From Cichorium intybus (Eukaryota > Streptophyta > Magnoliopsida > Asterales > Asteraceae), in contig CM042013.1 of the NCBI GenBank assembly GCA_023525715.1, positions 78,987,494 through 79,051,493 of the forward strand: DNA of 64,000 bases. The letters run 5' to 3'. Numbering within the stretch: the stretch's first letter is position 1; every line of letters starts with the position of its first letter. Below the pieces are notes generated by a model. The model did not search any database, had not been told where the DNA came from, and was given only the letters and a program-made list of their open reading frames with translations. Shown here piece by piece: positions 62,516-64,000 of the stretch. The position numbers and the translations under genes were made by a program.

Positions 62516-63463
62516 ATGGCATCCCAATCCAAGAGCGACAAGGACACTGTACTCATTGCTGTATCTAATCTCCATCTTCTAGATGATCTCACAACTTTCA
62601 AACAGCATCTACGCATCATTATTCACATTCTGTCAAGGCACATACTGGCTAAAGCTTTCTTTCATCCACCACCTGCGATACCGATCACCATACTTCACGA
62701 CACCGTCTCCACCGCCACCAAATGTCCCACCGGTTACACCCTAACCCTTCACGATGGTCAAACCGTCATTCTTGATAAACAACTGTTTGCCGCAGCACTC
62801 GAACTTCCTTACCACACAACCACCTTTGACCAACCAACTGATGCCGATCTTAAATCCATGATCTACCATATGGGATATGTATATGATCTGCCCAAACTCT
62901 TCCAAATGTCTAAAGGGCACATCTCCCCTTTATGGCAGTGTCTCATCCATTACATCATTAAGTGCTTAACAGGCAAGTTGGGCGGTACAGACCAATTGAG
63001 CAAACGCCTCATGGGACTCCTTTGGAGTCTCTACTCTGGTAGAGATATTGATTATGCATCGATCTTATTTGACGACTTTCTCTCCTACATACCCACATCT
63101 CAGAAACCCAAAAGCCAAATCCATTCAGCACGTTTCTGGGGCTTGTGCATCCAACACATCTATCACACTCTTAATCTATCAATTCCTACACAAAAAGGTG
63201 AAGACACATTGATCATGCCCAAAGCCAAACCATATGCTCCAAAAACAGACCCTATCTTTGGACCAATCCGCAGGCTACCAAAATCGCTTCTGAACCTAGC
63301 AAACCCGGTAGACTCTGCCGTCACCTACCACATCTCTACAACAGAAGGCGTACCTGATTATCCTCCACACTCTCTCAAACAATGTGAAGCTCCCAAGAAA
63401 CTCAAAAAGAAAGCTTCCGAGTCCTCACCATCCAAACAACCTCCAAAGAAGAAACAACGATAA
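62516..63463 (+). CDS. Accessory (env-position) ORF of the SIRE-like element, 315 codons
   Basis: ATG 62516 (MASQSKSDKDTVLIAVSNLH), uninterrupted to TAA 63461. It resembles the accessory frames found after pol in large SIRE/Athila-type plant elements. The middle part has PLWQCLIHYIIKCLTGKLGG, a DQLSKRLMGLLWSLYSGRDI stretch and DDFLSYIP, then SARFWGLCIQHIYHTL. The last 30 residues are strongly basic (KKLKKKASESSPSKQPPKKK), like a nuclear localisation signal. No signal peptide or membrane segment is visible, which argues against an envelope glycoprotein. Its role is unknown. It is the only fully intact frame of E other than the gag start. Confidence 0.65.
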   Translation: MASQSKSDKDTVLIAVSNLHLLDDLTTFKQHLRIIIHILSRHILAKAFFHPPPAIPITILHDTVSTATKCPTGYTLTLHDGQTVILDKQLFAAALELPYHTTTFDQPTDADLKSMIYHMGYVYDLPKLFQMSKGHISPLWQCLIHYIIKCLTGKLGGTDQLSKRLMGLLWSLYSGRDIDYASILFDDFLSYIPTSQKPKSQIHSARFWGLCIQHIYHTLNLSIPTQKGEDTLIMPKAKPYAPKTDPIFGPIRRLPKSLLNLANPVDSAVTYHISTTEGVPDYPPHSLKQCEAPKKLKKKASESSPSKQPPKKKQR

Positions 63464-64000
63464 ACCAAAACGGTACCACTTTTCTTACTTGTCTTCCTGA
63501 TTTCTCAGAAGTTCATGCTTCTGAGTACACCTTCTCTCTCTTTCTGATTTCTCAAAAGTCTCATCTTTCTCAGAAACACCCCCCCTCTCCTTCCTACTTC
63601 TCAGAAACTTCTCTTTTCTGAGACACCCCCTCCTCTTCTTTACTTTTTCTCATAAACTAATCATTTCTGAGAAACCCCCTTTTTCTCTTCCTAATTTTCT
63701 CCCCCTTTTTAAAATTAAAACAAAACAAAAACAAAATAAATATATATCACACACAATCTCCTGGCACTTCAAGCTCACCTATCTTAATCATCAGAACTTA
63801 GTACATTCACTTATCACATTACTCGGTTATTTCCGTCTACTTAATCATGTTTACCAAAATTGGATATCCGAAATTCACTAAATTGAATTGGCAAATAATG
63901 ATTGATTCAATCATCTGCTTGCTTCCATCAGGTATATACTCCATCTGACATAACTTTTCGTAATCTAATCTATGTTATTTCTTGTTAGACATCTGAACCG
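63464..64000 (+). other. 3' non-coding end of element E in the window
   Basis: Contains four inverted or direct TTTCTCAGAA/TTCTGAGAA phrases between 63500 and 63690, each followed by a C-rich run (ACACCCCCC type), then AT-rich sequence. No polypurine tract or LTR start is seen before the window ends. Confidence 0.5.

Larger units (their letters stand above)
36200..64000 (+). mobile_element. SIRE/Maximus-like Ty1/copia element E, extends past the window
   Basis: 5' LTR, tRNA-Met primer site, gag, protease, integrase, RT, RNase H (in the Ty1 order), then more than 3.4 kb of 3' region with accessory frames. That is typical of the large SIRE/Maximus lineage. It is split between protease and integrase by the 17.3-kb array at 40297-57601, and the part of pol between those points is missing. 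No 3' LTR lies within the window. Confidence 0.8.

Noticed and set aside
62516..63463. Envelope glycoprotein
   Set aside because: Position matches the env-like frames of SIRE elements, but there is no signal peptide or transmembrane helix and the C-terminus is NLS-like. Called an accessory ORF instead.

Overview
The window looks like repeat-rich intergenic DNA from a flowering plant, probably a eudicot and possibly Asteraceae (low confidence). The evidence is initiator-tRNA-Met primer sites (TGGTATCAGAGCC), Tekay/Del-like Ty3 and SIRE/Maximus-like Ty1 polyproteins, a Helitron PIF1-type helicase remnant, a Mutator-like element with a 9-bp target duplication, long AT microsatellites and GT-AG introns. 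I see no clearly intact cellular gene. Almost everything is transposon sequence or a gene fragment.

Left part (1-12.7 kb): AT-rich DNA with decayed pieces. These are an exon-like remnant near 170-413, a degenerate hAT-type MITE (3149-3689), a duplicated protein-kinase exon (5.1-6.2 kb), a possible small two-exon gene (7196-7741), a Helitron helicase remnant (8.0-8.75 kb), unidentified exon-like pieces (8.8-9.35 kb) and a four-exon remnant of phosphoserine phosphatase (10.5-11.2 kb). Two short repeat blocks recur at separate places here.

Middle part (12.7-36.2 kb): nested LTR retrotransposons. Two Ty3 copies on the plus strand (A and B, 12.8-25.2 kb) are in tandem, with LTR sequence between them. 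B carries a 320-bp solo LTR with a perfect 5-bp target duplication. The last LTR of B ends directly against the RNase H region of a minus-strand Ty3 element (C, 25.2-30.26 kb), so A/B lies inside C. The 5' LTR of C lies in the leader of another minus-strand Ty3 element (D). The long LTR of D (30.58-35.6 kb) holds a 1.7-kb non-autonomous Mutator-like element. A piece of a further LTR with four 15-bp palindromes next to a TATA box follows.

Right part (36.2-64 kb): a SIRE/Maximus-like Ty1 element (E). It has a 5' LTR, gag and protease, then integrase, RT and RNase H with three breaks, then a long 3' region. That region carries an antisense double-Agenet reading frame and a divergent 315-codon accessory frame. 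E is split by a 17.3-kb head-to-tail array (40.3-57.6 kb) of a smaller, gag-only, SIRE-related non-autonomous element: partial internal, then LTR-internal three times, then a final LTR. The units are about 4.6 kb and nearly identical.

The most unusual signals are the nested retrotransposon array, the antisense Agenet gene in E, a set of hairpins with compensating stem changes in the LTR of C, and a shared palindromic core (GCGNCGC) clustered near the TATA boxes of three unrelated LTR families.
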